DNA of 64,000 nucleotides from Heligmosomoides polygyrus polygyrus (Eukaryota > Nematoda > Chromadorea > Rhabditida > Heligmosomidae), in contig OX377201.1 in NCBI GenBank assembly GCA_947396885.1, positions 2,461,879-2,525,878 of the forward strand. The letters are read 5' to 3'. Numbering within the stretch: the first letter of the stretch is position 1; every line of letters starts with the position of its first letter. The notes under the pieces were generated by a model. That model was given only the letters and a program-made list of their open reading frames with translations. It was not told the DNA's origin and searched no databases. Shown here in pieces: positions 33,201-41,934 of this stretch. The translations under genes and the position numbers were made by a program.

Positions 33201-33869
33201 CATCAATCGATATTGATCAAATTACGGTGCGGAAAAATAGCGGAAAATACCTAGGACGTCTTATACCTGCCTGGATACGTTAGGCCTGAGGTAACCGCGG
33301 TCGCTGAAAACGAATCAGAAGTTTCTTTTTAAAGTGTCGATCGCCATCAATCGATATTGATCAAACTATCGATTTTTTGTGGATGTCGTCCAGGCAGTCC
33401 GAAACTTTAGCCCGGGAGCAGTCGAGGTCACCTGTGAACCATAATTGTGCGACATTATTACCTAAAAAACCGGCTCGCGGTAGCGCAGTCGCAGGAGGTG
33501 CCGACTTTAGCCAACTACAGGTTCTTGGGTCGGATTTCCCGCCCAGGGCAATTAAGCCTTCTACCTCTAGGTAACAGACTTGTCTGGCACTGACTTGGTC
33601 ACCGGCTGGCCACCATGTCTTCCTTTATCCTCCTTTATTACTTAAAAACAGTTGGAGATGCCCTTTATTGGCCCATATTCTCTTTCTCTCGGTTAAATGC
33701 AAAGGAACCAGAGATCTTAATTTTTTTTCGGTAGCAAGGCCTTCTAAAGGTTACCATTTTCCAGTTTGCCGTCTATTCGACCACATATGTGTATCAACGT
33801 TGTCGTGCGGATTCATTTCATGACGACGAGAATGAGAAGTCATCTGATGACGGCTACCTACACGTGTAG
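21234..33869 (+). CDS. MFS transporter, SLC18B1-like, gene B (tandem paralogue of gene A)
   Basis: Exons from splice sites and frame: 21234-21329, 22130-22203, 22267-22414, 23137-23296, 27222-27364, 27433-27491, 30353-30484, 30547-30642, 30852-30926, 31539-31632 and 33765-33869 (stop TAG). They join into 393 residues without a stop. Motifs: KKGLTEFEIGITFGIFELVI (first listed exon), RCLQGVGEAAF, GFSIGPFLGG (antiporter motif C), FINPSLAGHL, GPTAGGLIEQFYGF, and the acidic tail ENEKSSDDGYLHV. Nine consecutive exons match gene A in length and phase (74, 148, 160, 143, 59, 132, 96, 75 and 94 bp), so both come from one ancestor. About 60 residues with the first membrane segment, and the start codon, are missing and probably lie on an exon upstream that I could not identify. 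The protein should sit in a membrane, probably a vesicle or the plasma membrane; the substrate is unknown. A 146-bp duplication around exon 30852-30926 may affect splicing. Confidence 0.82.
21564..22040. mobile_element. Harbinger-like foldback element in an intron of gene B
   Basis: Inverted ends AGGCCTCTGCACACTTTTGC and GCAAAAGTGTTCAAAGACCT, flanked by TAA on both sides (21561-21563 and 22041-22043). The interior is GC-rich and largely self-complementary. A second, younger MITE (21737-21860) has inserted into it. Confidence 0.7.
21737..21860. mobile_element. GTATAAA-ended Harbinger-like MITE, nested
   Basis: The 124-bp foldback has ends GGGCCCGTTTATACTTC and GAAGTATAAACGGGCCT and is flanked by TAA (21734-21736 and 21861-21863). 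It interrupts the element at 21564-22040. The same end sequence occurs at 31.4 kb. Confidence 0.75.
22583..22711. mobile_element. MITE of the TTTAGTGTGCACGCGACGCG type
   Basis: Nearly perfect hairpin with arms GAGCGTTTAGTGTGCACGCG and CGCGTGCACACTAAACGCTC. The arms continue through CGACGCGATG, and only a short centre with ATCGATCG words is unpaired. It lies in the intron of gene B between exons 22267-22414 and 23137-23296. Relatives are at 30961 and 31219. Confidence 0.65.
23988..26484. mobile_element. Large Harbinger-like foldback element containing the assembly gap
   Basis: Ends GGCCCATGCACACTTCTGCG (23988) and GCAGAAGTGTGCATGGGCC (to 26484) are inverted and flanked by TAA (23985-23987 and 26485-26487). 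Within lies a second, very long inverted repeat: about 24250-24661 against about 25443-25925, with few differences apart from a 65-bp gap in the left arm. G-runs followed by GTCGTAC occur in both outer parts (24100 and 26130-26170). Splice-like exon fragments (TTTTTTCAG then a short open frame) occur near 24196 and 24360, but no protein family is recognised. The whole lies in an intron of gene B. Confidence 0.7.
24662..24861. other. Assembly gap (200 N)
   Basis: Exactly 200 N, a conventional placeholder. It falls at the end of the left arm of the long inverted repeat, where hairpin structure makes sequencing and assembly fail. Reading frames that run through it carry only X residues and are not genes. 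Confidence 0.98.
26488..27221. other. Intron sequence of gene B, nothing recognised
   Basis: Short open frames on both strands (for example 26813-27133) show no known motif. The block 26640-26830 is open on both strands but has no similarity I recognise. Confidence 0.35.
27492..28830. other. Intron sequence of gene B, nothing recognised
   Basis: AT-rich sequence with TTATTG triplet runs near 27775-27800. No ORF of interest and no classified repeat. Confidence 0.35.
29082..29151 (+). tRNA. tRNA-like segment in the left arm (probable pseudo-tRNA)
   Basis: Acceptor GCGGCGG pairs with TTGCTGC (seven pairs including G-U), and D stem GCGC pairs with GCGC across AGGGGTA. The A box TGGCGCAGGGG and B box GGTTCGTTTCC fit Pol III promoters. 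The anticodon stem is poorly paired, so it is more likely a promoter-bearing relic than a working tRNA. Confidence 0.45.
29674..29743 (-). tRNA. tRNA-like segment in the right arm (probable pseudo-tRNA)
   Basis: Minus-strand counterpart of the segment at 29082, also exactly 70 nt. The acceptor and D stems are intact, the anticodon stem TACGC/GCGCA has four of five pairs, and the B box is GGTTCGGTTCC. The seven-base loop TCGTCGG has C instead of U at position 33, so decoding function is doubtful. Confidence 0.45.
30619..30910 (+). repeat. Perfect 146-bp tandem duplication across an intron and exon ends of gene B
   Basis: Positions 30619-30764 and 30765-30910 are identical. Each unit contains the 3' end of exon 30547-30642, the small intron and the 5' part of the next exon. 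Only the second copy of that exon has its own 3' end and donor GTACGT, so normal protein needs splicing from 30642 to 30852, skipping the first copy. The identity means either a very recent event or an assembly artefact. Confidence 0.9.
30961..31511. mobile_element. Cluster of four back-to-back MITEs in an intron of gene B
   Basis: Left to right: a TTAGTGTGCACGCGACGCG-type hairpin (30961-31062) lacking a clean right end; a GGCCCCCACAGAGTTC / GAACTCTGTGGGGGCC hairpin (31074-31214); a GGGGTCGTTTAGTGTG / CACACTAGACGACCCC hairpin (31219-31352) flanked by TAA on both sides; and a TTTATACTTCGACGCC / GGCGTCGGAAGTATAAA hairpin (31376-31511) followed by TAA. All are GC-rich foldbacks without ORFs, fitting the Harbinger-like group. 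Confidence 0.65.
31640..32320. other. Last intron of gene B, unclassified part
   Basis: No element or coding motif recognised between the exon ending 31632 and the repeat array that starts near 32325. Confidence 0.35.
32325..33440. repeat. 108-bp minisatellite array with ATCGAT cores
   Basis: Four full units of 108 bp start at 32443, 32551, 32659 and 32767, with a partial one from 32874. Each holds GAGGTCGCTGAACTCGAATT, a run of ATCGATATCGATCGATATTA type, and GAGGATGGCGTTTAAGCG. Because 108 is a multiple of three, three reading frames stay open through the array (152, 188 and 142 codons); these are probably not proteins. The leader before the array (about 32325-32460) is repeated at 33038-33180 with the same AAAATAGGG words, followed by diverged units to 33440. 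It lies in the last intron of gene B. Confidence 0.85.
32965..33030. repeat. Strong double hairpin within the repeat region
   Basis: Two adjacent palindromes: GGGGGCGAAGCCCCC and a longer one with arms ACCAGTCGTAGGCGGCC and GGCCGCCGAACGACTGGT around a GCTA loop. It separates the two halves of the duplicated leader sequence. It may be an inserted foldback or a recombination-prone structure. Confidence 0.7.
33473..33639 (+). mobile_element. tRNA-derived SINE, internally shortened
   Basis: Head with GTAGCGCAGTCGCAGGAGG and B box GGTCGGATTT, followed by shortened body pieces (CAATTAAGCCTTC, ACTTGTCTGG, CGGCTGGCCACC) and the tail CCTTTATCCTCCTTTATT. About 130 bp of body are missing. Confidence 0.65.
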
Positions 33870-34540
33870 CACTAGACATCGTTGTCGTGCTCAAAGTTGA
33901 TTTATAGTGCACTAAATACAAATATTGTTTGTAAATATTTACTCGCTATTTTTGTTTGTGGTTGTGGGTAGTTATATTCATTTGTTGCGCTTCGCGACAT
34001 TGTTTTTATTTCATTTAGCTATTTTCATTTCCATTTTGTTACTTTATTATTAAAAAATTTATTGATAAATTTAGCAGCACAGTACACGTTATAATAACAA
34101 CAACAGGTGTTAAGCTATGCACCAGAGTGGAAATGCAATCTGCCGAGACGAAAAAATGTTTAAAAAAATGGCGTGCTAGTGTCCACCAGCAGCGGAAGCG
34201 CTTCTTGACAACGAGACTTTACTATTCGTCATTCAAAATCGATAAAATGGATCGATACTGGTTGGATGATCGCTGTTGTTTACTGGGCGATGGCTATCGA
34301 TTCTTGAGATAGTGTACTCTTCTTCGATATCTTCTTCTCTATGTGTGAACAGAACGAGACAGGCAAACGAAGAGACGGAAAGACAGACCGACAGACAAAC
34401 AGACAGATCAATCTACCGACAAACAGATGCGCAGGTTAAGCGTTGATACCGTCTCAGAATGCAACACGCGGAAATAATAGCCGGAGAGCAGAGAATAGCA
34501 GTCACAAGGAGCAAGCTGCTTCAATTGGTTGGCCATTATT
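33870..34540. other. Intergenic, 3' of gene B; short GACA/CAGA-rich tract
   Basis: No gene recognised. Around 34345-34435 a purine-rich tract of GACAGA-like words (AAGACAGACCGACAGAC) forms an imperfect microsatellite. An ORF at 34127-34312 has no recognisable motif. Confidence 0.35.
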
Positions 34541-34544
34541 GATT

Positions 34545-35120
34545 GATTTTATCGATTTTTGAAGGAATTGACGGTTTCATGTAGGAATCTCATAAATGTG
34601 AAAACCTGTGGATAGGTCTCACAAAAGGAGAGAAATGTCAAGCTGTCGCTGTTGTTCTATCGATTTTATCGATTCATTTCCAGAGCTGAAGTTTTCACCT
34701 AGAAATTAGGCAAATCTGACGCTCGATGAACAGACTTTACAAGAAGCAAATAATGTCGATCTATCAAAAGATATTGATCGATTTTATTGATTGTTCGAAG
34801 GAGTTGACAGTTTCATGTGGGATTCACGTAATTGTGATCTACTGTGATTAGAGTTCTCAAAAGGTAAACAATGTTCAAACTGGCCGCCGTTGTCCTATCG
34901 ATTTTATCGATTCTTGTCTAGAGCTGAAGTTTTGTATTGGAGATTACATAAATGTGATGCGCGATGATCAAGCTTCAAAAAGAAGCAAACATTATTGACC
35001 ATAAAGGGATGATATCGATCGATTTTGCGCCAGAATTAACCTATTGAGAATCATGCTTGGGGAATGAATATAATTCACAGAAAAGATCGATCAGCCAATC
35101 GATATCGATCGAGATTTAGA
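34545..35120 (+). repeat. ATCGATTTTATCGATT repeat, two units of 236 bp
   Basis: The word GAAGGAATTGACGGTTTCATG at 34561 recurs as GAAGGAGTTGACAGTTTCATG at 34797, and the following sequence aligns over about 236 bp. Each unit has TCGATTTTATCGATTC in its middle and AGAAGCAAA near its end. Diverged ATCGAT-rich DNA continues to about 35120. Confidence 0.7.
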
Positions 35121-35273
35121 TTTTTCGTTTTTTTTCCGAAAGCGATAGCAAACTATGCAGCCAAAAAAGAACAGAAAATAGACAATAGTAGTTGGCAGCA
35201 CAAAGTTCCATTTGCTTATGAAGCAATAGAAATTACAGTTTTAGGGAAACGGCCACCAATTATAACGATAACT

Positions 35274-35816
35274 TCAAAGAAGCCTAAAAAATTGTTTGAA
35301 AAATGTGAAGGATACGGTAAGAGGAAGCACTATGCCAAGAGAACTGCCGGCTCCTGAACTGAAACTCAATTCACTAGGGGTAGGTGAGCTTGAAGCGGGT
35401 GTGGAGGAGGTCGTCGTGGAAGACTTCGGACTAAGCTTTGCCTCCGTTCTCGTAGCTGCTTTGGAACGAACGGCTGAGCTCGTCGTGCTTGATCTCACGG
35501 TTCTTGACCTTGAGGAGGAGGAGGAGGAGGAGGAGGAGGAAGAGGAAGAGGAAGAGGAAGAGGAAGAGGAAGAAGAGGACACAGGACCCAGCTGACTACG
35601 AGGAGCTGCTGAAGTCGTCGAAGATGAGCTAACAGCAGTTGTGACAGCACCCACGTCCACGCACATAGCGCTAAACTGCTGGCTACAGGGCACCGATTCA
35701 GTAGAAGGAAGCAGGAGGACGGCGTTGCTGGTGACTACAGGGGCAGTCCGGTCATCTTGTTGGCTAGGAAGCCTGAGCCTCGAATCGCTTTGTCTGACGA
35801 ATCGGTCGAAGAACAT
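35274..35816 (-). CDS. Possible low-complexity serine-rich protein (uncertain)
   Basis: A 180-codon frame on the minus strand with more than twenty serines in a row, produced by a GAG/GAA triplet repeat on the plus strand (35512-35580), and with Ser/Thr-rich flanks. The opposite strand (35296-35595, 99 codons) is open too and would give a run of glutamates. A triplet repeat keeps frames open by itself, so neither is secure. No domain, signal peptide or splice context supports a choice. Confidence 0.2.
   Translation of the reverse strand: MFFDRFVRQSDSRLRLPSQQDDRTAPVVTSNAVLLLPSTESVPCSQQFSAMCVDVGAVTTAVSSSSTTSAAPRSQLGPVSSSSSSSSSSSSSSSSSSSSSSSRSRTVRSSTTSSAVRSKAATRTEAKLSPKSSTTTSSTPASSSPTPSELSFSSGAGSSLGIVLPLTVSFTFFKQFFRLL
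35512..35580 (+). repeat. GAG/GAA triplet microsatellite
   Basis: About 22 purine triplets (GAG then alternating GAA and GAG) in a row, unstable by nature and the cause of the poly-Glu and poly-Ser frames around it. Confidence 0.9.
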
Positions 35817-36049
35817 TCCGAAGGAGACCTTGGCGAGGGAGGCGATCGTGACGGCTGCAATTCGTAGCGATTACACTTGACTGAAAGGGCCACTGGGCGC
35901 GAAAATAATGGCCGATATTGTCACTTGAGCGGCTAAAAAAATTGAAAAATTGGGTTAGCTAAAGCAAAACAGCGCTCTTCTGCAACCAAAAAACTGCAGA
36001 AAAATAGCGACTGCTCCCTCCTTCTTTAGGGTTTAGCTGCCCTTAAAAA

Positions 36050-36257
36050 TGGGTCTATCCTAATCGGAGGGGGGGGGGGAGCACCGATAAAAAAGTGAGC
36101 CTAATGCACCCACAGTGGCCTAGCCCGCTTAGGAAATTGAAAAACAGTCTACTCATACGTCAATTTAGAGACTTGTCGTTGCTTTATTGTCTACAGTAAA
36201 TTTCAATACCATATTTAGACCAGTAAAGCACAGTGCACCCCTCCGACTAGGATAGAT
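36050..36257. mobile_element. Short TIR element with TCTATCCTAGTCGG ends
   Basis: Inverted ends GGGTCTATCCTAATCGGAGG and CCTCCGACTAGGATAGATTC enclose about 200 bp without an ORF. The same ends bound the element at 50914-51122, and a solo end lies at 22796-22815. Confidence 0.55.
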
Positions 36258-36596
36258 TCAAAAATCTTCAAGGTAAAGTCTGCCCTCAATTCTAAGAGGC
36301 TTTCTGAAATTTAACGACCTCATGCCAGTAACAGTGAATTTACCCTGCTTCGTAGACTGAGCCTTTCTTCCTCCTAGCTTATTTTAACCAATAAAGTAGC
36401 AGACGGATCAGAGTCACTTTCGTTTGCCAAAATCAGCCATTATTTTCGCTTGTTTCGCTGCTTGTCGCTAATGTGGCCTACATTGGTGGCAGGAACTTTT
36501 CAACAAATCACAATCAGTCCAAGAAGCACCCCGACCGAAAACTCTGCCATTCTGCTATCATAGTTCGAACCAGAATCAGCTATTATTTTCGTTTAT

Positions 36597-36775
36597 TTCA
36601 GTACTAGTCGTTAATGTGGCCTACATGGGGTGGGGGAGGCAGAAACATACCAGCGAATAAACTGGCCGAACGCTCAGCCAATCAGTGATCGTAGATCATA
36701 CAGGCCACTCCAAGTGGCACATCCACTAGACGTGACTCTCAGTGTAGGCCACATTAGCTACAAGTACCACTATTT
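36597..36775. mobile_element. MITE with GTTAATGTGGCCTAC ends
   Basis: Inverted ends ACTAGTCGTTAATGTGGCC and GGCCACATTAGCTACAAGT lie about 165 bp apart, with CCAATCA inside. A further end of the same type lies at 36470, and related elements are at 42860, 50604 and 51411. Confidence 0.6.
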
Positions 36776-36899
36776 CCAAACAGGATCCGCAAAGAACAGC
36801 AACAAGTAGCACCTCAATACTACTGGCTTCTGTAGCCGACAGAAATTCCAGAAAATTCAGAACACTCACACATAAGCACAGTCGATAGAGTGAGCATGA

Positions 36900-38620
36900 C
36901 GACGTCCACAGGCACGTTGCTGAACGAGCTGTCTATGTCAAAGCTCAGGTGGTGGTGGGTGGAGTTTTGGAGACACTTCAGTGAATGGCTCTGCAGTGAG
37001 TCAGGAAATTGCTTTGCCGCTGTAGTGCGGAATAGAAGGCGAAGTTTTGCGCAGCCACTGGTGTATGCAGCAGCTAGGAAAGGTGGCTTGAAGAATGAAG
37101 TCCTGCAGCAGTGGCTATCAGCGGCTAGGATGAGAAAGCCCTTAACTTGTAGTCAGAGGTCTTCGAAGCCCTGATGGAACTGTCACCTCTTCCAGATGAA
37201 CCATGGAGAAGGTCATCCACGACTTCTACTCCGATCTCTTCGATAGCCACGTCCACCTGCCCCCATGCCATCTTCCGCAGGATGGCGTCCCCTCTGTTCT
37301 CCCTTCCGAGATCGACACGCCATCTCGTCGGTGAAGAAACGTACAGCACCCGGTCCCGACAGGATCAGACCCGAACACCTGAAGAACCTCCCGCCAGCGG
37401 TCATCAACACCCTGGCGCGGCTCTTCACACGTTACCTGTCGGAGTGCAAGGTTCCATCTCAGTGGAAGACCAGCAAGACCGTCTTACTGTACAAGAAGGG
37501 AGACGTGCACGACATTGGCAACTATCGCCCGATCTGCCTGCTGTCCGTAGTCTACAAGCTGTTCACTCGAGTCATCCTGAATAGGATCAGCCGAACGCTG
37601 GACGAAGGACAGCCATGCGAGCAAGCAGGATTTCGGAGAGGATTCAGCACGATCGATCGCATACACACCATTACGAAGCTCATCGAAGTGTCGCGAGAGT
37701 GTAAGCTGCCGCTGTGCCTTACGTTCATCGACCTGAAGAAGGCTTTCCGTCGAAACTGAAGCGGTTCTCGAACCCCTGCTACATCAGGGCGTTCCTACTC
37801 AGTACATCAGAGTCCTTCGAGAGCTGTGCAGTAGATTCACGACCAAGATCTCACCATTCTACAACGACGTCGTCGTCAACGTGAAGAGAGGGGTTCGGCA
37901 AAGGGATACTATATCCCCGAAGCTCTTCAGCACCGTCCTCGAAAACGTCATGCGCGAACTAGAATGGGAAGACATGGGGGTGAATGTCGACGGCCGGCAA
38001 CTGCACCATCTTCGCTTCGCTGACGACATCGTGCTCGTAACACCGAGCATCACCCAGGCAGAACGAATGCTAGCCGACTTCGATCGTGTATGTGGGAATG
38101 TTGGACTGCAGCTGAATCTTACGAAGACGATGTTCATGAGGAACGGATGGGTTTCTGATGCCCCATTCTCGCTCAACGGGACGAACATCTCCGAGTGCTC
38201 CTGCTACGTCTATCTGGGTCGCGAAGTCAACATGGCCAACGACCTAGCACCAGAGCTGAACAGGAGGAAAAGAGCGGCTTGGGAAGCTTTGAAGAGTGTC
38301 GAAGAAGTCGTGAAGAAGACGAAGAACGTCCGACTCCGTGTCCACCTATTCGACTTCACCATCTTCCTGCCCTGACATACGCCTCAGAGACCTGGTCGTT
38401 ACAAAAGCAGGTTCGCGATTAGAGTGAATCGAGAGGACGATGTTTGAAGTGACACGACTTACGCAAGTGAGAGAAGGCCTCCGGAGTTCCGAGCCTCGAT
38501 GACGTTCGAAGATCAGCGACGTTGTCGCATGGGTCAAGTCGTCGAAAATCAGGTGGACCAGCCGTGTAGCGCACATCGCAGATCCCCGTTCAACGTGAGT
38601 CTCAGCGCTGTATTCTGCTA
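36900..38620 (+). pseudogene. RTE reverse transcriptase fragment, frameshifted
   Basis: Plus-strand remnant of the reverse transcriptase. It shows SVKKRTAPGPDRIRPEHLKN (37334), IGNYRPICLLSVVYKLFTRV, EQAGFRRGFSTIDRIHT and LTFIDLKKAF before a frameshift near 37757; then GVRQRDTISPKLFSTVLENV (from 37887), the catalytic box RFADDIVLVT, and YVYLGREVNMANDLAPELNR, up to 38375. The end with SSKIRWTSRVAH is in a third frame near 38540. The endonuclease is absent. The sequence is clearly diverged from the copy at 13.7-15.6 kb, so it is a different RTE subfamily. Confidence 0.82.
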
Positions 38621-39222
38621 GATGTGATAGGACAATAGGACATCAGTGCTATCATTTTCGTACTAGGGATTGGTAGATGGAGCTTCCTCTAAGCTACAGG
38701 AACGAATGGAGATGTTACTAGCAGTAAGACGCCTGACGGTACATGTAATGCAGGCAATCAGTGTCCCAGGCGGAGTAGTACAAATGATTCCCTAACCCTC
38801 CTAAATCGGGCAGTTCGGTGGTGCGGTGAAACGTAACGGGGACGGAAAGCCAGGGAAACTCAAGCCATAAAAATAGCAGACATTTGTAAAGCCCAAATCT
38901 AAAATATAAAAATCCAAACAGTAGTGACCAAAAAATCAATTCATATTATAGTACTAAAAAATTCCTTAAAAGTTATATCGTCCAAGTCTTCACTCACGAG
39001 CCAGCGGTGAGATGTTATAGCATTGTGGTTCTGAAGAAAGGTGGCGAAAAGAGCCTATTATTTTGTTGACATTTTTGTTCATTCTAGTTTTTACTTTGCT
39101 ATTCTGATGCAATAAAAATCTTGATTCTAATCGAGAAACCGACCAACACATCGTTCGAGGTTGCGCCTTTGATCTCCCAGAGACAATTCTGGAGATTAGT
39201 ACCTTTACATGCAATCGCTGTA
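38621..39222. other. Intergenic, nothing recognised
   Basis: No gene, RNA or classified repeat found between the RTE fragment and the TIR element at 39223. Confidence 0.35.
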
Positions 39223-40726
39223 CAGTACCGGACGCGTCTTTTGAATAGACGCTGAAAAAACCGCACTTTTGCGGTTTTTGCGTCTTTTGTTATAACTCGC
39301 CAAAAAACAACTTGAACCTATCAATCGATTGGGCGACGCGACAGCCTGAGAGTGAGCATTTGGGTAGTTTTACAGAATTTCGCAGCCGCCCTACTCAGAA
39401 ATTGTTGTACTCTGTTCCGGCGAGACTTTGGAGTGCGTTGTGCGCAATGTATATAGGATCGAACCTATCAATCGACTGGGCGCGACAGCTCGCAAATTAC
39501 ACCGCGGGCGTGTTCTGAGCGCCGTGCCAATTCGTAAGATAATTTGCTATGCTTTAGCACTTTAATAGAGCGTATTACTGCCTACGGAACCCACACGTTC
39601 CAGCAAGAAACATTGGAAGCTGACAGAGTTATCGCGCTCCGAACACGCCCGCGCGTGCAATTTAGCACAACGACGGTCTATGTTCTCCGTGCTCTTACTC
39701 GCCCAGATAGTAGTTCTCGCCATAGCTGCGAGCATGTCATTGTAAAGTGCTTTCAGTCTTAAGCTGGCCCGCGCATTTAGATGGTATTAACTCGCCTCGT
39801 CTTCCTGTAGTAGTCAACTGAACTTGGAAAAAATCGTGTCACACAACGTTTGCCTGCATTTTCGCACCGCTGTAACTTTGCCCAGTCTTAAGCTAGGTCG
39901 CTATGCTTCAGCGCTCTTCTTGAACTTTATACTGCCTACAAAATGCACAACCTGCAGTCGGAAACACTCGAAGTTGACAGAGTTATCATGCTCAGAACAC
40001 GCCCGCGGTGTAATTTGCGAGCTGTCGCGCCCAGTCGATTGATTGGTTCGATCCTATATACATTGCGCACAGCGCACTCCAAAGTCTCGCCGGAACAGAG
40101 TACAACAATTTCTGAGTAGGGCGGCTGCGAAATTCTGTAAAACTACCCAAATGCTCACTCTACAGGCTGTCGCGCCGCCCAATCGATTGATAGGTTCGAT
40201 CCTATTTACAGTGTGCACGGCGCACACTCAGGGACTGCTGGCATGACAAAACACTTGATGCCATGCTTGAGATGTTCTGAGAACATGCAAGTCCTGGAAT
40301 ATAAGCTTCTCCAATAGCAAAAAGTCAGCTCCAAACATTTTTGGCCACCCACTGCGAAAATGCTGTGGTTTGGCGAAGTTGTATATATGATTGTGTAGAT
40401 CTCGAGAAAGCGACTCGAACGGTACCAACCGTTTCTCAAAAAACCTCAAATTAGAGGAATTGTGAGCATGCAACGGTTTTCGACGCCTTGCGGCCGACAA
40501 CTCGTCCGTGGCCGGCCTTCTCAATGGAGCGCATGTTTTCAATTTTAGCTATTTTTGATCCTTCATATAAACTGTATATACCAAACGATAGAGCTCGTTC
40601 TCCTGAGCTCAAATATGCTCTTGCTTTTTCAAATGGATGCCATTTGGGCGAGTTAAAACAAAAAGACGCAAAAACCGCAAATGTGCGGTTTTTTCGGCGT
40701 CTATTCAAAAGACGCGTCCGGTACTG
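39223..40726. mobile_element. 1.5 kb TIR element with TA duplication and nested inverted repeats
   Basis: Ends CAGTACCGGACGCGTCTTTT and AAAAGACGCGTCCGGTACTG are inverted over about 80 bp and flanked by TA (39221-39222 and 40727-40728), the target used by Tc1/mariner-type elements. Inside, a second inverted pair of about 210 bp (39313-39520 against 39990-40205) holds CCTATCAATCGATTGGGCG and its complement. A direct repeat links 39550-39660 with 39880-39995. Each terminal repeat also holds a small hairpin AAAACCGCACTTTTGCGGTTT. No transposase is seen, so it is non-autonomous. Confidence 0.8.
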
Positions 40727-40839
40727 TAGCTGTGTACTTAATCGAGGTAAAAGGGTGAACGATAAAGAAGTCGATCGAGATCAAAGTTTTAATCGTTTTT
40801 TGGAAGCGCCTTGCACTCTCCACCTACAAGTGTCGAAGA

Positions 40840-41053
40840 GGCAAATTGGGTATGCGTATTTGGTCATACCATGAATTGCGATGACCAGCCAATGAAGAAG
40901 TCAGCGTTCTATCGTCCCTAGCCTAGTGTGTTACCAATTCACCGACCCGTAGAGGCGAAAGGCTTGGTTACTTCGAGCGGGAAACCCGAACCAGGAGCCT
41001 GGTATCAGCCTACACGCGAAACCGGCGCCTCCTCGGACTGCGCAAGCACGCTA
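40840..41053 (-). mobile_element. tRNA-derived SINE, tail-truncated and diverged
   Basis: Antisense body and head: the word CGTATTTGGTCATACCATGAA near the left side, ACCAATTCACCGACCC, the B-box complement AACCCGAACCAGG, and the A-box complement CCTCCTCGGACTGCGCAAG at the end. The TTTATCC tail is missing. It lies about 90 bp beyond the 3' end of the potassium channel gene. Confidence 0.7.
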
Positions 41054-41138
41054 CCACTCGAGATAACTGTGAAATTTCGATTTATTAAGTACAAATCGCA
41101 TTCGAACAAGAACATGAAGTGCGCGGAAAGATCGCTAG

Positions 41139-41902
41139 TCATTTCCTGGATGTTGAGCTTTCCGGTGTGCTCGGATTCGTGGAACTTTTCGACGACGCCG
41201 GACCGGAATTACGTCCCAGAGCACCACCGCCGACAGTAGCGGCAGCAGCTGTTGAACCCGTCTTCTGTGTTTGTCGGAATTTTTTCCATTGCTGAAACAA
41301 TCGCGAAAGCATCTGAAGTCAGTTGAGCAGCGGCTGGTAGCTGTAGTAAGGTGCACTGCGGGGCGGGTGGTGAGGAACATGGCGAAGTTGCTCTTGCAGT
41401 AATCGGGGCATCCAATCAAGTGAGCTGCCTGCCCAGCTGAGCCGGGCCTGATTGGCTGCCGTAGTTACGGATGGAGCAACGGCGCGTTCCCGCACTCCTC
41501 TCCCGCCCTGTACGCCTTCGCGACATGTACCGAGCGGCCCAAAGGAGATGTCAGACAACCAACCTTCTGGTACTCTTGGTACCGTCGCCAAGCCTCTTCG
41601 CTGTACGCTCGCCGCTTCTGAGCGGCGATTTCGTCCGGTGTCAGTTGATGAGCTGAAGTAGAAGACGTGAGGATGGAGAGGATTCTGATGAAGAATGAAA
41701 GCATAACACTGAATTAAGCAGCCAGGATAAAAAACCTCCAATATATGTAGTAACGCACCTTCAAAGGCCTCAAAGTCATCGAAGGAACTCACGTTTAGGA
41801 GGCGACTTTTTAACCGGTGGCGGAGTCGGCTCAGGCTCCGGTTCCGGCTCCGGCTCTGGCTCCGGCTCTGGCTCCGGCTCAGGCGTGGGCTCTGGCTCCG
41901 GT

Positions 41903-41934
<32 letters not shown>

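Noticed and set aside
41452..41661. Plus-strand ORFs opposite the channel tail exons
   Set aside because: Shadows of the minus-strand channel exons, whose splice sites and phases agree with each other.
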